Source of the DNA: Rhizobium croatiense
Lineage (GTDB): Bacteria > Pseudomonadota > Alphaproteobacteria > Rhizobiales > Rhizobiaceae
Length of the DNA: 44,710 bases
Assembly (NCBI RefSeq): GCF_019793465.1
Contig: NZ_JAILYJ010000027.1
Coordinates: 1 to 44,710, forward strand
Direction: 5' to 3'
Shown: piece after piece, positions 24,380-33,335 of the stretch
Position numbering within the stretch: the stretch's first letter is position 1
Layout of the letters: every line of letters starts with the position of its first letter
Notes under the pieces: generated by a model
Told to the model about the DNA's origin: nothing
Database searches by the model: none
The model's input: the letters and a program-made list of their open reading frames with translations, nothing else
Program-made: the position numbers and the translations under genes

Positions 24380-24450
24380 GCCCTTCGGTCCGATCTGTTT
24401 GAGGGCGCAATATACGTCGCTGTCGCGACGTGCTTGGGCCAGTCTGGAGA
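24380..24450. other. Origin of transfer (oriT), Ti/RSF1010-like
   Basis: Between the divergent traC and traA genes, GAGGGCGCAATATACGTCGC begins at 24401, followed by an inverted repeat ACGTCGC (24414-24420)/GCGACGT (24425-24431) with a four-base loop. The GGGCGCAA-TATA-CGTCGC core and the following palindrome match the oriT of Ti plasmids, which resembles the IncQ nick region. Position between traCDG and traA is as in Ti-type systems. The nick site should lie in or beside GGGCGCAA. Confidence 0.85.
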
Positions 24451-24455
24451 CGCCA

Positions 24456-27400
24456 GTGGCGATCATGTTCGTCAGAGCGCAGGTGATCAGCAGGGGATCG
24501 GGACGCAGCATCGTCTCGGCTGCCGCCTATCGCCACCGCGCCCGGATGATGGACGAGCAGGCGGGAACGTCGTTCAGCTATCGCGGTGGGGCGGGCGAAC
24601 TGATGTATGAGGAACTGGCGCTGCCGGATGAGATCCCGGATTGGCTGCGGTCGGCGATATCAGGTCAGTCCGTCAGCAAGGCCAGCGAAGTGTTTTGGAA
24701 TGCCGTTGACGCCTTCGAGACGCGGGCAGATGCGCAGCTCGCCCGCGAACTGATCATCGCGCTGCCGGAGGAGCTGACGCGGGCCGAGAATATCACGCTG
24801 GTGCGCGAATTCGTCCGCGACAATCTCACCTCGAAAGGAATGATCGCCGACTGGGTCTATCACGACAAGGACGGCAACCCGCACATCCACCTGATGACGA
24901 CGCTCCGGCCGGCGACGGAGGAGGGGTTCGGGGCAAAGAAGGTTCCAGTGCTTGGTGAGGGTGGCAAGCCGCTGCGTGTCGTCACGCCGGACCGCCCGAA
25001 CGGCAAGATCGTCTACAAAGTCTGGGCGGGCGACAAGGAAACGATGAAAGCGTGGAAGATCGCCTGGGCGGAAACGGCCAACCGGCATCTGGCGCTGGCC
25101 GGACATGACATCCGCCTCGACGGTCGCTCCTATGCCGAACAGGGCCTCGACGGGATCGCGCAAAAACATCTCGGGCCGGAGAAGGCGGCGCTGGCGAGGA
25201 AGGGCAGGGAGCTCCACTTCGCGCCGGCCGATCTCGCCCGCCGCCAGGAGATGGCCGATCGGCTGCTTTCAGAGCCGGAGCTTTTGCTGAAGCAGCTCGG
25301 CAATGAACGCTCTACCTTCGACGAGAGGGATATCGCCAGGGCGCTGCACCGTTACGTCGACGATCCCACCGATTTTGCCAACATCCGCGCCAGGCTGATG
25401 GCGTCGGACCAATTGGTCATACTGAAGCCGAAGGAGATCGAGGCAGAGACAGGAAAGGTGTCGGAGCCCGCGGTGTTTACGACGCGGGAGATGCTGCGCA
25501 TCGAATACGACATGGCGCAGTCGGCGCGGGTTTTGTCGGAGCGTCGCGGCTTCGGTGTTTCCGAGCGGAATGTGACGGTGGCGATCGAACGCGTGGAGAG
25601 CATCGAGAGCGGCGATCCCAAAACTCCGTTCCGGCTCGATGCAGAGCAGGTCGATGCTGTCCGTCATGTCACCGGTGATGGTGGCATTGCCGCTATTGTA
25701 GGCCTTGCCGGCGCCGGCAAATCGACGCTGCTTGCTGCCGCACGTCTTGCCTGGGAGGGCGAGGGACACCGGGTGATCGGTGCAGCCCTTGCCGGCAAGG
25801 CCGCAGAAGGGCTGCAAGACAGTTCCGGCATCAAGTCGCGGACACTTGCCTCCTGGGAACTGGCCTGGGCCAATGGCCGCGATACGCTCCATCGCGGTGA
25901 TGTGCTGGTGATCGACGAGGCCGGCATGGTGGCCTCGCAGCAGATGGCCCGTGTGCTGAAGATTGCCGAGGAGGCTGAGGTAAAGGTCGTGCTGGTCGGC
26001 GATGCGATGCAGCTGCAGCCGATCCAGGCCGGTGCTGCCTTCCGGGCAATTACCGAACGCATCGGCTTTGCAGAGCTTGCCGGCGTGCGCCGCCAGCGTG
26101 AGGCCTGGGCACGTAATGCCTCGCGGCTGTTTGCCCGCGGCGAGGTCGAGAAGGGCCTCGACGCCTATACCCAGCAGGGCCACCTGGTCGAGGCGGGCAC
26201 ACGCGAGGAAACGATCGACAGGATTGTGGTCGATTGGACAGAGGCACGCAAACACGCAATCGGTCGCTCGATCTCCGAGGGCAGGGATGGCCGTCTTCGC
26301 GGTGATGAACTGCTGGTGCTCGCCCACACCAACGACGATGTCCGCAAGCTCAACGAGGCGCTGCGTGAGGTGATGGCCGGCGATAATGCCCTCGGCGAAA
26401 GCCGCAGCTTCCGGACCGAGCGCGGGGCGCGAAAATTTGCCGCCGGCGACCGCATCATCTTCCTGGAGAACGCCCGCTTCCTCGAGCCGCGGGCCAAGCA
26501 CTCCGGGCCGCAATATGTCAAGAACGGCATGCTCGGCACGGTCACCGCGACCGGCGACAAACGCGGCGATCCGCTGCTGTCGGTTCTGCTCGACAATGGC
26601 AATAAAGTCGTCTTCGGCGAGGACAGTTATGACAATGTCGACCACGGCTATGCCGCAACGATCCACAAATCTCAAGGGTCGACCGTCGACCGCACCTTCG
26701 TGCTCGCCACCGGCATGATGGACCGGCATCTGACCTATGTGTCGATGACCCGGCATCGCGACCGCGTCGATCTTTATGCGGCGAAAGAGGATTTTGAGCC
26801 GAGACCGGAATGGGGACGCAAACCGCGTGTCGATCATGCCGCCGGTGTCACCGGCGAGCTTGTCGAAACCGGCGAAGCCAAATTCCGGCCCGAGGACGAG
26901 GATGCCGACGACAGCCCCTATGCCGATGTCAGGACGGACGACGGAACCGCCCATCGGCTCTGGGGCGTCAGCCTGCCGAAAGCGCTCGACGATGCCGGCA
27001 TCTCCGACGGCGACACCATCACGCTGCGCAAGGATGGTGTCGAGCGGGTCAAGGTCCAGATTGCCATTGTCGACGAGGAGACAGGTCAGAAGCGTTACGA
27101 GGAGAGGGAAGTCGACCGCAATGTCTGGACGGCCAGACAGATCGAAACCGCCGAAGCGCGTCAGGAGCGCATCGAACGGGAAAGTCATCGGCCGGATGTG
27201 TTCAGCCGTCTCGTCGAACGCTTGTCGCGCTCCGGTGCCAAGACGACGACGCTCGATTTTGAGAGCGAGGCGGGCTATCGCGCCCAGGCGCAAGACTTCG
27301 CCCGGCGCCGCGGGCTCGATCATCTCTCGCTTGCTGCCGCCGAGATGGAGGAAAGCCTTTCCCGGCGCTGGACGTGGATTACCGCAAAGCGAGAGCAGGT

Positions 27401-29114
27401 GGAAAAGCTCTGGGAGCGGGCAAGCGTGGCGCTCGGTTTTGCCATCGAGCGGGAACGGCGCTTCGCCTACAACGAGGCGCGAACTGAATCCCACACCATC
27501 GCGAGCGCAAGCGCTGGCGAACCACAGTATCTGATCCCGCCGAGCACGTCCTTCGTTAGGAGTGTCGAGGCGGATGCGCGGCTGGCGCAGCGTTCGTCAC
27601 CGGCCTGGACGGAGCGGGAAACGATGCTGCGACCGCTGCTTACTAAGATCTACCGGGATCCGGATGCAGCACTTGTCGCCCTGAATGCGCTCGCCTCGGA
27701 CACCGGCACCGAACCCCGCAGGCTCACTGCTGATCTTGCCGCAGCACCCGACCGGCTCGGCCGGCTGCGTGGCTCCGAGCTGATCGTCGACGGAGGCGCG
27801 GCGCTTTCCGAGCGCAAGGTCGCAAAGGCAGCCCTGGAGGAACTGCTTCCCCTGGCCCGGGCCCATGCGACCGGGTTCCGCCGGAATGCCGAACGGTTCG
27901 AAATGCGTGAGCAGACGCGGCGCTCCTACATGTCATTATCGATCCCGGCGCTTTCCGAGCGCGCGATGGCGCGCCTTATGGAGATCGAGGCGGTGCGCAA
28001 CCGGGACGGGGACGACGCCTATAAGAGCGCCTTTGCGCTTGCCGCCGAGGACCGCTCGGTCGTGCAGGAGATCAAGGCGGTCAGCGAAGCGTTAACGGCA
28101 CGCTTCGGCTGGAGCGCATTCACCGCGAAGGCGGATGCGGTTGCTGAACGCAATATGACCGAGCGTTTGCCGGAAGATCTGACGGCCGGCCGGCGCGAGG
28201 AGCTGGCCCGGCTGTTCGAAGCGGTCAAACGTTTTGCCGAGGCGCAGCATCTCGCCGAGCGGCAGGATCGCTCGAAGATCGTCATGGCTGCCAGTGTTGT
28301 TCGGGGCCAAGAGACAGAGAACGGACCGGGGAAGGAGAATGTCGCCGTGCCGCCGATGCTTGCTGCCGTCATCGTGTTCAAGACGTCGGTCGACGATGAG
28401 GCTCGATTGCGGGCGCTCTCCAACCCTTTCTATCGCCAGCAGCGTGGCGCATTGGCCAACGCCGCGACAATGATCTGGCGCGATCCGTCGGGCGCCGTCG
28501 GCAAGATCGAGGAGCTGCTCCGGAAAGGCTTTGCTGCTGATCGAATCGCCGCCGCGGTGACCAATGATCCGGCCGCCTATGGGGCTTTGCGCGGTTCTAA
28601 TCGCCTGCTGGACCGGATGCTGGCGTCCGGCCAGGAGCGGAAAGAGGCGATGCGGGCCGTGCCGGAAGCTGCAGCGCGCCTGCGCGCGCTCGGTGCGGCC
28701 CACCTCAATGCCCTCGATGCCGAACGCCAGGCTATCACGGACGAACGGCGGCGCATGGCGGTTGCCATTCCAGCTCTTTCGAAAGCTGCGGAAGAGGCTT
28801 TGGCGCACCTGACGGTCGAGGTGAGGAAGGACAGCAGGAAGCTGAGTGTTTCCGCCGCTTCCCTCGAGCAGGGCATTGCCCGGGAGTTTGCCGCTGTCAG
28901 CCGAGCGCTCGACGAGCGCTTCGGTCGCAATGCCCTCGTCCGGGGTGACAAGGATCTTGTCAACCGCGTGCCGCCGGCGCAGCGTCGAGCTTTCGAGGCG
29001 ATGCAGGAGCGGCTGAAGGTCCTGCAGCAGACTGTCCGTCTGCAGAGCAGTGAGCAGATCATAGCGGAGCGGCGCCAAAGGGCTGCTAGCCGCGCTCGCG
29101 GCATCAACCTCTGA
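24456..29114 (+). CDS. traA: TraA relaxase/helicase
   Basis: A 1552-aa MobQ-type relaxase with helicase. The N-terminal relaxase begins FVRAQVISRGSGRSIVSAAA with a candidate catalytic tyrosine at 25 (AAAYRH) and the metal-binding histidines in GNPHIHLMTTLRP (about 141-153). The helicase has Walker A GLAGAGKST at about 416-424, VLVIDEAGMV, LVGDAMQLQPI and the C-terminal ATIHKSQGSTVDRTF and YVSMTRHRDRV motifs (about 730-770). A further 780 residues hold a charged helical region. The GTG at 24456 follows GGAG and fits the usual start; upstream in-frame sequence lies in oriT. It is longer than Ti TraA (about 1100) and close in size to the TraA of rhizobial symbiotic plasmids. No traF or traH follows. 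Confidence 0.96.
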   Translation: MAIMFVRAQVISRGSGRSIVSAAAYRHRARMMDEQAGTSFSYRGGAGELMYEELALPDEIPDWLRSAISGQSVSKASEVFWNAVDAFETRADAQLARELIIALPEELTRAENITLVREFVRDNLTSKGMIADWVYHDKDGNPHIHLMTTLRPATEEGFGAKKVPVLGEGGKPLRVVTPDRPNGKIVYKVWAGDKETMKAWKIAWAETANRHLALAGHDIRLDGRSYAEQGLDGIAQKHLGPEKAALARKGRELHFAPADLARRQEMADRLLSEPELLLKQLGNERSTFDERDIARALHRYVDDPTDFANIRARLMASDQLVILKPKEIEAETGKVSEPAVFTTREMLRIEYDMAQSARVLSERRGFGVSERNVTVAIERVESIESGDPKTPFRLDAEQVDAVRHVTGDGGIAAIVGLAGAGKSTLLAAARLAWEGEGHRVIGAALAGKAAEGLQDSSGIKSRTLASWELAWANGRDTLHRGDVLVIDEAGMVASQQMARVLKIAEEAEVKVVLVGDAMQLQPIQAGAAFRAITERIGFAELAGVRRQREAWARNASRLFARGEVEKGLDAYTQQGHLVEAGTREETIDRIVVDWTEARKHAIGRSISEGRDGRLRGDELLVLAHTNDDVRKLNEALREVMAGDNALGESRSFRTERGARKFAAGDRIIFLENARFLEPRAKHSGPQYVKNGMLGTVTATGDKRGDPLLSVLLDNGNKVVFGEDSYDNVDHGYAATIHKSQGSTVDRTFVLATGMMDRHLTYVSMTRHRDRVDLYAAKEDFEPRPEWGRKPRVDHAAGVTGELVETGEAKFRPEDEDADDSPYADVRTDDGTAHRLWGVSLPKALDDAGISDGDTITLRKDGVERVKVQIAIVDEETGQKRYEEREVDRNVWTARQIETAEARQERIERESHRPDVFSRLVERLSRSGAKTTTLDFESEAGYRAQAQDFARRRGLDHLSLAAAEMEESLSRRWTWITAKREQVEKLWERASVALGFAIERERRFAYNEARTESHTIASASAGEPQYLIPPSTSFVRSVEADARLAQRSSPAWTERETMLRPLLTKIYRDPDAALVALNALASDTGTEPRRLTADLAAAPDRLGRLRGSELIVDGGAALSERKVAKAALEELLPLARAHATGFRRNAERFEMREQTRRSYMSLSIPALSERAMARLMEIEAVRNRDGDDAYKSAFALAAEDRSVVQEIKAVSEALTARFGWSAFTAKADAVAERNMTERLPEDLTAGRREELARLFEAVKRFAEAQHLAERQDRSKIVMAASVVRGQETENGPGKENVAVPPMLAAVIVFKTSVDDEARLRALSNPFYRQQRGALANAATMIWRDPSGAVGKIEELLRKGFAADRIAAAVTNDPAAYGALRGSNRLLDRMLASGQERKEAMRAVPEAAARLRALGAAHLNALDAERQAITDERRRMAVAIPALSKAAEEALAHLTVEVRKDSRKLSVSAASLEQGIAREFAAVSRALDERFGRNALVRGDKDLVNRVPPAQRRAFEAMQERLKVLQQTVRLQSSEQIIAERRQRAASRARGINL

Positions 29115-29218
29115 GACTCGAAGAAAAGCGGGGGGACGAAATGGTTGGTCGATTGGAAAAGCACTACGACCCGATTGTCCCGAGATCGATCTTCCTTTGG
29201 GTGGCGGAGCGGTCGAAG

Positions 29219-29689
29219 CTACTGTTCGTCCGTTCCGCAGCGGTCGTTGTAGAGGCGATTGCAGGTTTCACCAGATCGGGTGCCGTCTGCGTGAAGCCAC
29301 TCTATAGCCCCCTCGGACACGGACGTGGCCAGAAACAAGCCTGCTTCCAGCAGCGCGCGGATGCCACAGAAAGTGACGAGGTCTCGCGCTGAGACCGTGA
29401 AGAACAGGCTTTCACTGGTCGGCCTTATGATCGCGCCTCCACCTTCGAAAGCTAGAAACCTGTCAGGTCCCACGGAGACGAGGGATTGGTAGAAGTCCTC
29501 GATTTGCGTGCAGATCTTGTCGGCAACGTGCTGCGTGCGCGTGATTGCGACACACGCTTCGGCGACGTGCACGCACTTTGGAACATCTTCCTCACCCGCG
29601 AATGATGGCGCTCGTGGCAGGACCAGATGCGCGTTGCACGGCGGGCTCAGCTCAACGAAGTGACGGACTTCGCCAATCGATTTCTTCAT
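29219..29689 (-). CDS. Conserved-looking hypothetical protein
   Basis: A 156-aa protein beginning KKSIGEVRHFVELSPPCNAH, with VPKCVHVAEACVAITRTQHV, KICTQIEDFYQSLV, DRFLAFEGGGAIIRPT and VTFCGIRALLEAGLFLAT. The alternating strands and helices and four spaced cysteines look like a folded cytoplasmic protein. No signal sequence is present. The ATG at 29689 follows AGGCAGGAA; the frame extends a further 15 codons upstream without a site. I do not recognise the family. A plus-strand frame (29141-29392) overlaps its 3' half and is judged a shadow. Confidence 0.6.
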   Translation of the reverse strand: MKKSIGEVRHFVELSPPCNAHLVLPRAPSFAGEEDVPKCVHVAEACVAITRTQHVADKICTQIEDFYQSLVSVGPDRFLAFEGGGAIIRPTSESLFFTVSARDLVTFCGIRALLEAGLFLATSVSEGAIEWLHADGTRSGETCNRLYNDRCGTDEQ

Positions 29690-29852
29690 GCTGTTCCTGC
29701 CTATTTGGAGAAAAAAGGCTTTTAGAGGTGGCAAAGCGCTGAGGGCTGCTCAACGTGATGGAGCGCTTTCTGCTGACGCGAACGTTGTTCCAGTTGAGGC
29801 TCGTGAAGACGTGACGCAGTTGCGCTTACGCGACGGTGAAGATGAGGAATCG

Positions 29853-30866
29853 CTAAAGGGTCCAAGATCGCCCCGATAGCCGCCTTGCTTCGGATTCCGG
29901 GTAAAGGCGGTAGGGAAGGTCCGCATAGACATATTCTGCCGGAATCGCGGGTGGGGACAGCTTCGATAGGAACAGGTCGAGATTCTCCCGACTGTTGCTG
30001 GAGACAAGCGTGTAGAAATTGCCGCTGTTCCAGGTGACGAATGAGTGTCCAAAGAACCGGCGTAGTGTTTCGCTCATCTCCGAAAGGGTGACTTCGTTTC
30101 GATCCATTCGCGTTAGCACCGTCTCTTCCTTGGCGCGAATATCTGACGCGCTGAAGAAGCGAGCTTTGAAGCTATGGTCCTTCTGGCGTTCCCGCCGCCG
30201 ATATTCCTCGGCGTCTTCATGCCTGAACTTCTCGACGAACATGAAGAGCCCGTTGGTCTTGAGATGCTGCGAGACGAAACGGATCTGATCGAAGCGATTT
30301 GGCGAATACATCTGGAAAGTCGTGTCCTCGAGGATGATATCGAAACCGCTGCCAAACTTTCGGAGCTCCACGTCTTCTTGGACCCTTTGCGATGTCAAAT
30401 AATGAAATGGTCCGTGAAAAAACATGGCATGAGGAGGAACGCCATAGGCATAGAAGCTTCTAAGGTTTTCGACGTTGGGACTGCATGACAGTGTTTCTAT
30501 CCTGCCCTTGCCAAGTTCGCCGATCACACGAGCCATCGTCCCCTCGGCTGTACCTAGCGTGTAGAGTTGCAGTTGACCCTTTCTGGCCCGCGCGTATTTG
30601 AGGATCGCGCCGCCTATGCGGCACTCCTCTTCGAGGCGGTAGGGTATGCTGCTCAAGTAGTGCTTATCGAATGGACCTCGGCGCAGCGGATGAAGGGCTG
30701 AAAAGCGCCTGAACGTCATGTCCACTGGGAACAAGCGGCGATCGAGCTCAGGCGGACGGATAGGCATTCCGGCCTCACCGGATGCGGTGGTCGAAAAAAA
30801 CTCAGAAAGCTCGTTAAGGCGAGGGGCACGGTCGCACTCCTCAATGAAGTCGGCAAATTCACGCAT
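29853..30866 (-). CDS. Class I SAM-dependent methyltransferase
   Basis: A 337-aa protein. The SAM-binding region is LYTLGTAEGTMARVIGELGK (about residues 99-118) followed by IETLSCSPNVENL, with the motif-II-like aspartate segment FDIILEDTTFQMYSP and then LKTNGLFMFVEKFRH, the order expected of class I methyltransferases. The N-terminal 95 residues (REFADFIEECDRAPRL ... FDKHYLSSIPYRLEEE) may form the substrate cap. No signal peptide is seen. It is transcribed divergently from an AraC-type gene with a 255-base gap. Together with the MFS and 468-aa genes it may form a biosynthetic or modification cassette; the substrate is unknown. Confidence 0.75.
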   Translation of the reverse strand: MREFADFIEECDRAPRLNELSEFFSTTASGEAGMPIRPPELDRRLFPVDMTFRRFSALHPLRRGPFDKHYLSSIPYRLEEECRIGGAILKYARARKGQLQLYTLGTAEGTMARVIGELGKGRIETLSCSPNVENLRSFYAYGVPPHAMFFHGPFHYLTSQRVQEDVELRKFGSGFDIILEDTTFQMYSPNRFDQIRFVSQHLKTNGLFMFVEKFRHEDAEEYRRRERQKDHSFKARFFSASDIRAKEETVLTRMDRNEVTLSEMSETLRRFFGHSFVTWNSGNFYTLVSSNSRENLDLFLSKLSPPAIPAEYVYADLPYRLYPESEARRLSGRSWTL

Positions 30867-31014
30867 GCGAAAGCCTGCCTTTCTCTCGCACCATCGCGTT
30901 TTTGGGGTTCAGGGGGAAATCGCGCATCCCGAAAAGATTGTGCCGTCAGCGATGATGTCGGCAGAAGATGATCGCGAACGTCATCTTTTCGCATCCACGA
31001 TTTTGATTGGTTTT

Positions 31015-31034
31015 CATGAAATTGACATGAAATT
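31015..31034 (+). promoter_or_regulatory. Direct repeat CATGAAATT in the methyltransferase/AraC divergent promoter
   Basis: CATGAAATT occurs at 31015-31023 and 31026-31034, an 11-base period placing both on one face of the helix, as AraC half-sites often are. TTGACA at 31022-31027 overlaps the repeat and is followed after 17 bases by TTAAAG, a possible rightward promoter for the AraC gene about 70 bases downstream. Confidence 0.45.
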
Positions 31035-31121
31035 CGACCTGAGGTTAAAGCCTGGCTTGTTGACAACTTGGGGTGAGGTAGGGTCGCTACCACACCGGTT
31101 TTTCAGGGGAGCAGCTTTCGA

Positions 31122-32006
31122 GTGGGGATCATTCCATCAATTCACCCCGAGAGGATGAAGAAGTCACAAGGGGAGATCATCCTTCACCAGCAAGGCCTTT
31201 GGAGCCATGCCCGCGCAGATGTCGTTCGCCGGCGCAGTCTCGGGCGACAGGTTATCGACGTTGTCGCGGATGACCACCTGATCTTCCTCAACATAAGGGG
31301 TACGGCGGCATCCGGCGAAAATTTTGTGGACGGACGAAGAGTCGAGTTCAGTCCGCGTCCAGACGGCTCGCTTGTTTACATTCCGCCCGGTTGCCATTGG
31401 AGCGGTTGGGATGAAGGCGATGCTGAGGGTTGTTATCTTATGATAACCGTGACGCAGGATTTTTTTTCCAACCTCACGACCAAGCTCCCGCGCGTAGGCA
31501 CCTTACGTCCGGAGCTTGGATTTAGAGATCTGCCGATCCAATGCTTGGCGCGGCAGATTGCCGGAGAACTTTCACACGACGATTCCGTGGGGAGTCTGAT
31601 CGTTGAAGGGCACCTCGCGGCTATCTTCGGACTTCTGCAGCGCCGCTCCGGCACATCTGGCAGATTGTCTCGAGGAGGATTGTCGCCTACGGTTCTCAAG
31701 CGCGTAATAGGGCGAATTGAAGCTCACATTGATCGACCTCCGAGCGTGCGCGCTCTGGCTGAAGAGGCGGGATTGACCTACGAGCATTTTTCCCGCGCTT
31801 TCAAGCAGTCGCAAGGCTCGACGCCCTATGGCTTCTATAACCAACGCCGTCTTGAACGCGTGACCGACCTTCTCCGCACGACTGCGATCAGCGTGACCGA
31901 GATCGCCATCGCCTGTGGCTACTCCAGCGGGAGCCACCTCTCGACCAGATTTCGCCGAGAGACGGGATTTTCCCCTGCCGAGTACCGGGCGCTCTGGAAA
32001 GAATAG
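31122..32006 (+). CDS. AraC-family transcriptional regulator
   Basis: A 294-aa regulator. The N-terminal part (about 1-175) is a sensing domain with VADDHLIFLNIRGTA and GSLVYIPPGCHWSGW, a cupin-like pattern. The C-terminal AraC DNA-binding domain has PPSVRALAEEAGLTYEHFSR as the first helix-turn-helix and ISVTEIAIACGYSSGSHLST with RRETGFSPAEYR as the second. The start may be GTG 31122 (AGGGGAG ten bases upstream) or the ATG 33 bases later; both leave the domains intact. It lies between the divergent methyltransferase and the MFS/468-aa pair and is the likely regulator of the cassette. Confidence 0.88.
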   Translation: MGIIPSIHPERMKKSQGEIILHQQGLWSHARADVVRRRSLGRQVIDVVADDHLIFLNIRGTAASGENFVDGRRVEFSPRPDGSLVYIPPGCHWSGWDEGDAEGCYLMITVTQDFFSNLTTKLPRVGTLRPELGFRDLPIQCLARQIAGELSHDDSVGSLIVEGHLAAIFGLLQRRSGTSGRLSRGGLSPTVLKRVIGRIEAHIDRPPSVRALAEEAGLTYEHFSRAFKQSQGSTPYGFYNQRRLERVTDLLRTTAISVTEIAIACGYSSGSHLSTRFRRETGFSPAEYRALWKE

Positions 32007-32076
32007 CTGGTTCTGGACGAGAGATAATATCAATTTCATGAAAGCCGCCAGCTCTTCAGAAGAATAGCATGTCCCC

Positions 32077-33333
32077 ATGAACCTGCCAGTAGGGAGTTTG
32101 GATGAAGTGGGCGCAACAGAAAACAGCGGCATAGGGTGTTATGCCTCTCGCGGCATCTATCTCTTCTGTGTTCTGGCGTCGGCCATTGGCCGGAATGTCT
32201 ACTTCGTGCTGGCGGCATGGGCTGCGACAGATGTCAGCAAGAGCGCGAGCGCTCTAGCTATCCTTTTGGCGCTCGGCAGTGCCGCCGAGTTGCTCACCAG
32301 CAATGTTGGTGGGGTTCTAGTTGATCGATTTGATCGTCGCTTCGTCTGTATCGCTTGCGATTTATCCAGGTTGATCCTCATATTTTCAACTGGTATTGGT
32401 CTCTCGTTCGGTGACCCACTTGGTGTTCTTTGCCTATCGTGGACCATCTTCGCGTTCATCGACAGAACCTATTCGACTGCGCTGCAGGCCATCATTCCAG
32501 ACATCGTTCGTCCTAAGAACCTCACTTCATTCAATTCGGCGTCTTATATTGCGATGCAGGCGGGCAATCTCATCGCCGCCATCGTCACCGGGTACAGCTT
32601 AACCGCCATCGGGATGAATCTGACGTCGATCCTGCCTGGCGCCTTTTTCGGCCTATCACTGTTGGGGCTGCTGGCACTGCTCGGCCGACAGCCGCCTTCT
32701 CGTTCTCGATCGGATTTGCAGGCAAAGAGCATTCGTCGGATGGATCTGTTGCCGACGACCTTCGTCGTTCACTCACTGAAGACCACCGCCGTCATGTATG
32801 CGTTGACCTATGCGATGGGCATGCTTGTGAGTGTATTGGGCGTCGCATATGTCACCCGCGAACTCATGGGGTCGGCGCTAGAGTTCGGTTATCTCGAGGC
32901 AGGTTGGGCCCTCGGTTCGATGGCGGGCTGTTCAACCCTTCTTCTCAGAAGGGCGCGTTCGCGACGACAAAGCATCCTCTTCCAGTCGGCGCTCGCTGGC
33001 ATTGTTCTGTTGGGCTTTCCGGTTTTCCAGAGCTTTTTGTCAGCGCTCGTTCAACTGGTGTTGCTCGGCTTCTGCTACAATGTCACGCGAATCCTGATCG
33101 ATGTACGGGTTCAATCGACTGTTTCGATTGACATGTTGGGGCGGGCGCGAAGCCAGATCCACACGATCTGTGTTTCGATAGGGCTTCTTGCGTATGGCAT
33201 CATCGGGACGATCGGAGACGCAATTCCACCTTCGGGGATTTTCGGCCTCTTCGGGGCGCTGATGGTGACCGTCGCGCTCTTCTTTTACTTTAACATGGAT
33301 CGGGGAGCGCCGGCGGAAAGCCGGTTCGTCTGA
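32077..33333 (+). CDS. MFS transporter (MFS_3/EntS-like)
   Basis: A 418-aa major facilitator protein with about 12 membrane segments, beginning YLFCVLASAIGRNVYFVLAAW and with the MFS signature VGGVLVDRFDRRFVCIACDL between helices 2 and 3. The sequence FNSASYIAMQAGNLIAAIVTG and the later SVLGVAYVTRELMGS match the MFS_3 group, which contains the enterobactin exporter EntS and macrolide efflux pumps. The 70-base gap from the AraC gene contains no obvious terminator, and the next gene starts two bases after its stop (TGAGGATGG). Export of a product made or modified by its neighbours is the simplest guess. Confidence 0.85.
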   Translation: MNLPVGSLDEVGATENSGIGCYASRGIYLFCVLASAIGRNVYFVLAAWAATDVSKSASALAILLALGSAAELLTSNVGGVLVDRFDRRFVCIACDLSRLILIFSTGIGLSFGDPLGVLCLSWTIFAFIDRTYSTALQAIIPDIVRPKNLTSFNSASYIAMQAGNLIAAIVTGYSLTAIGMNLTSILPGAFFGLSLLGLLALLGRQPPSRSRSDLQAKSIRRMDLLPTTFVVHSLKTTAVMYALTYAMGMLVSVLGVAYVTRELMGSALEFGYLEAGWALGSMAGCSTLLLRRARSRRQSILFQSALAGIVLLGFPVFQSFLSALVQLVLLGFCYNVTRILIDVRVQSTVSIDMLGRARSQIHTICVSIGLLAYGIIGTIGDAIPPSGIFGLFGALMVTVALFFYFNMDRGAPAESRFV

Positions 33334-33335
33334 GG

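Noticed and set aside
25269..27494. A 741-codon open frame antisense to traA
   Set aside because: It mirrors a well-conserved relaxase/helicase; its composition is that of a GC-rich shadow frame and it has no motif or start site.
29141..29392. A small gene immediately after traA on the plus strand
   Set aside because: Its second half is antisense to a better-supported minus-strand gene, and no transfer protein (TraF, TraH) resembles it.
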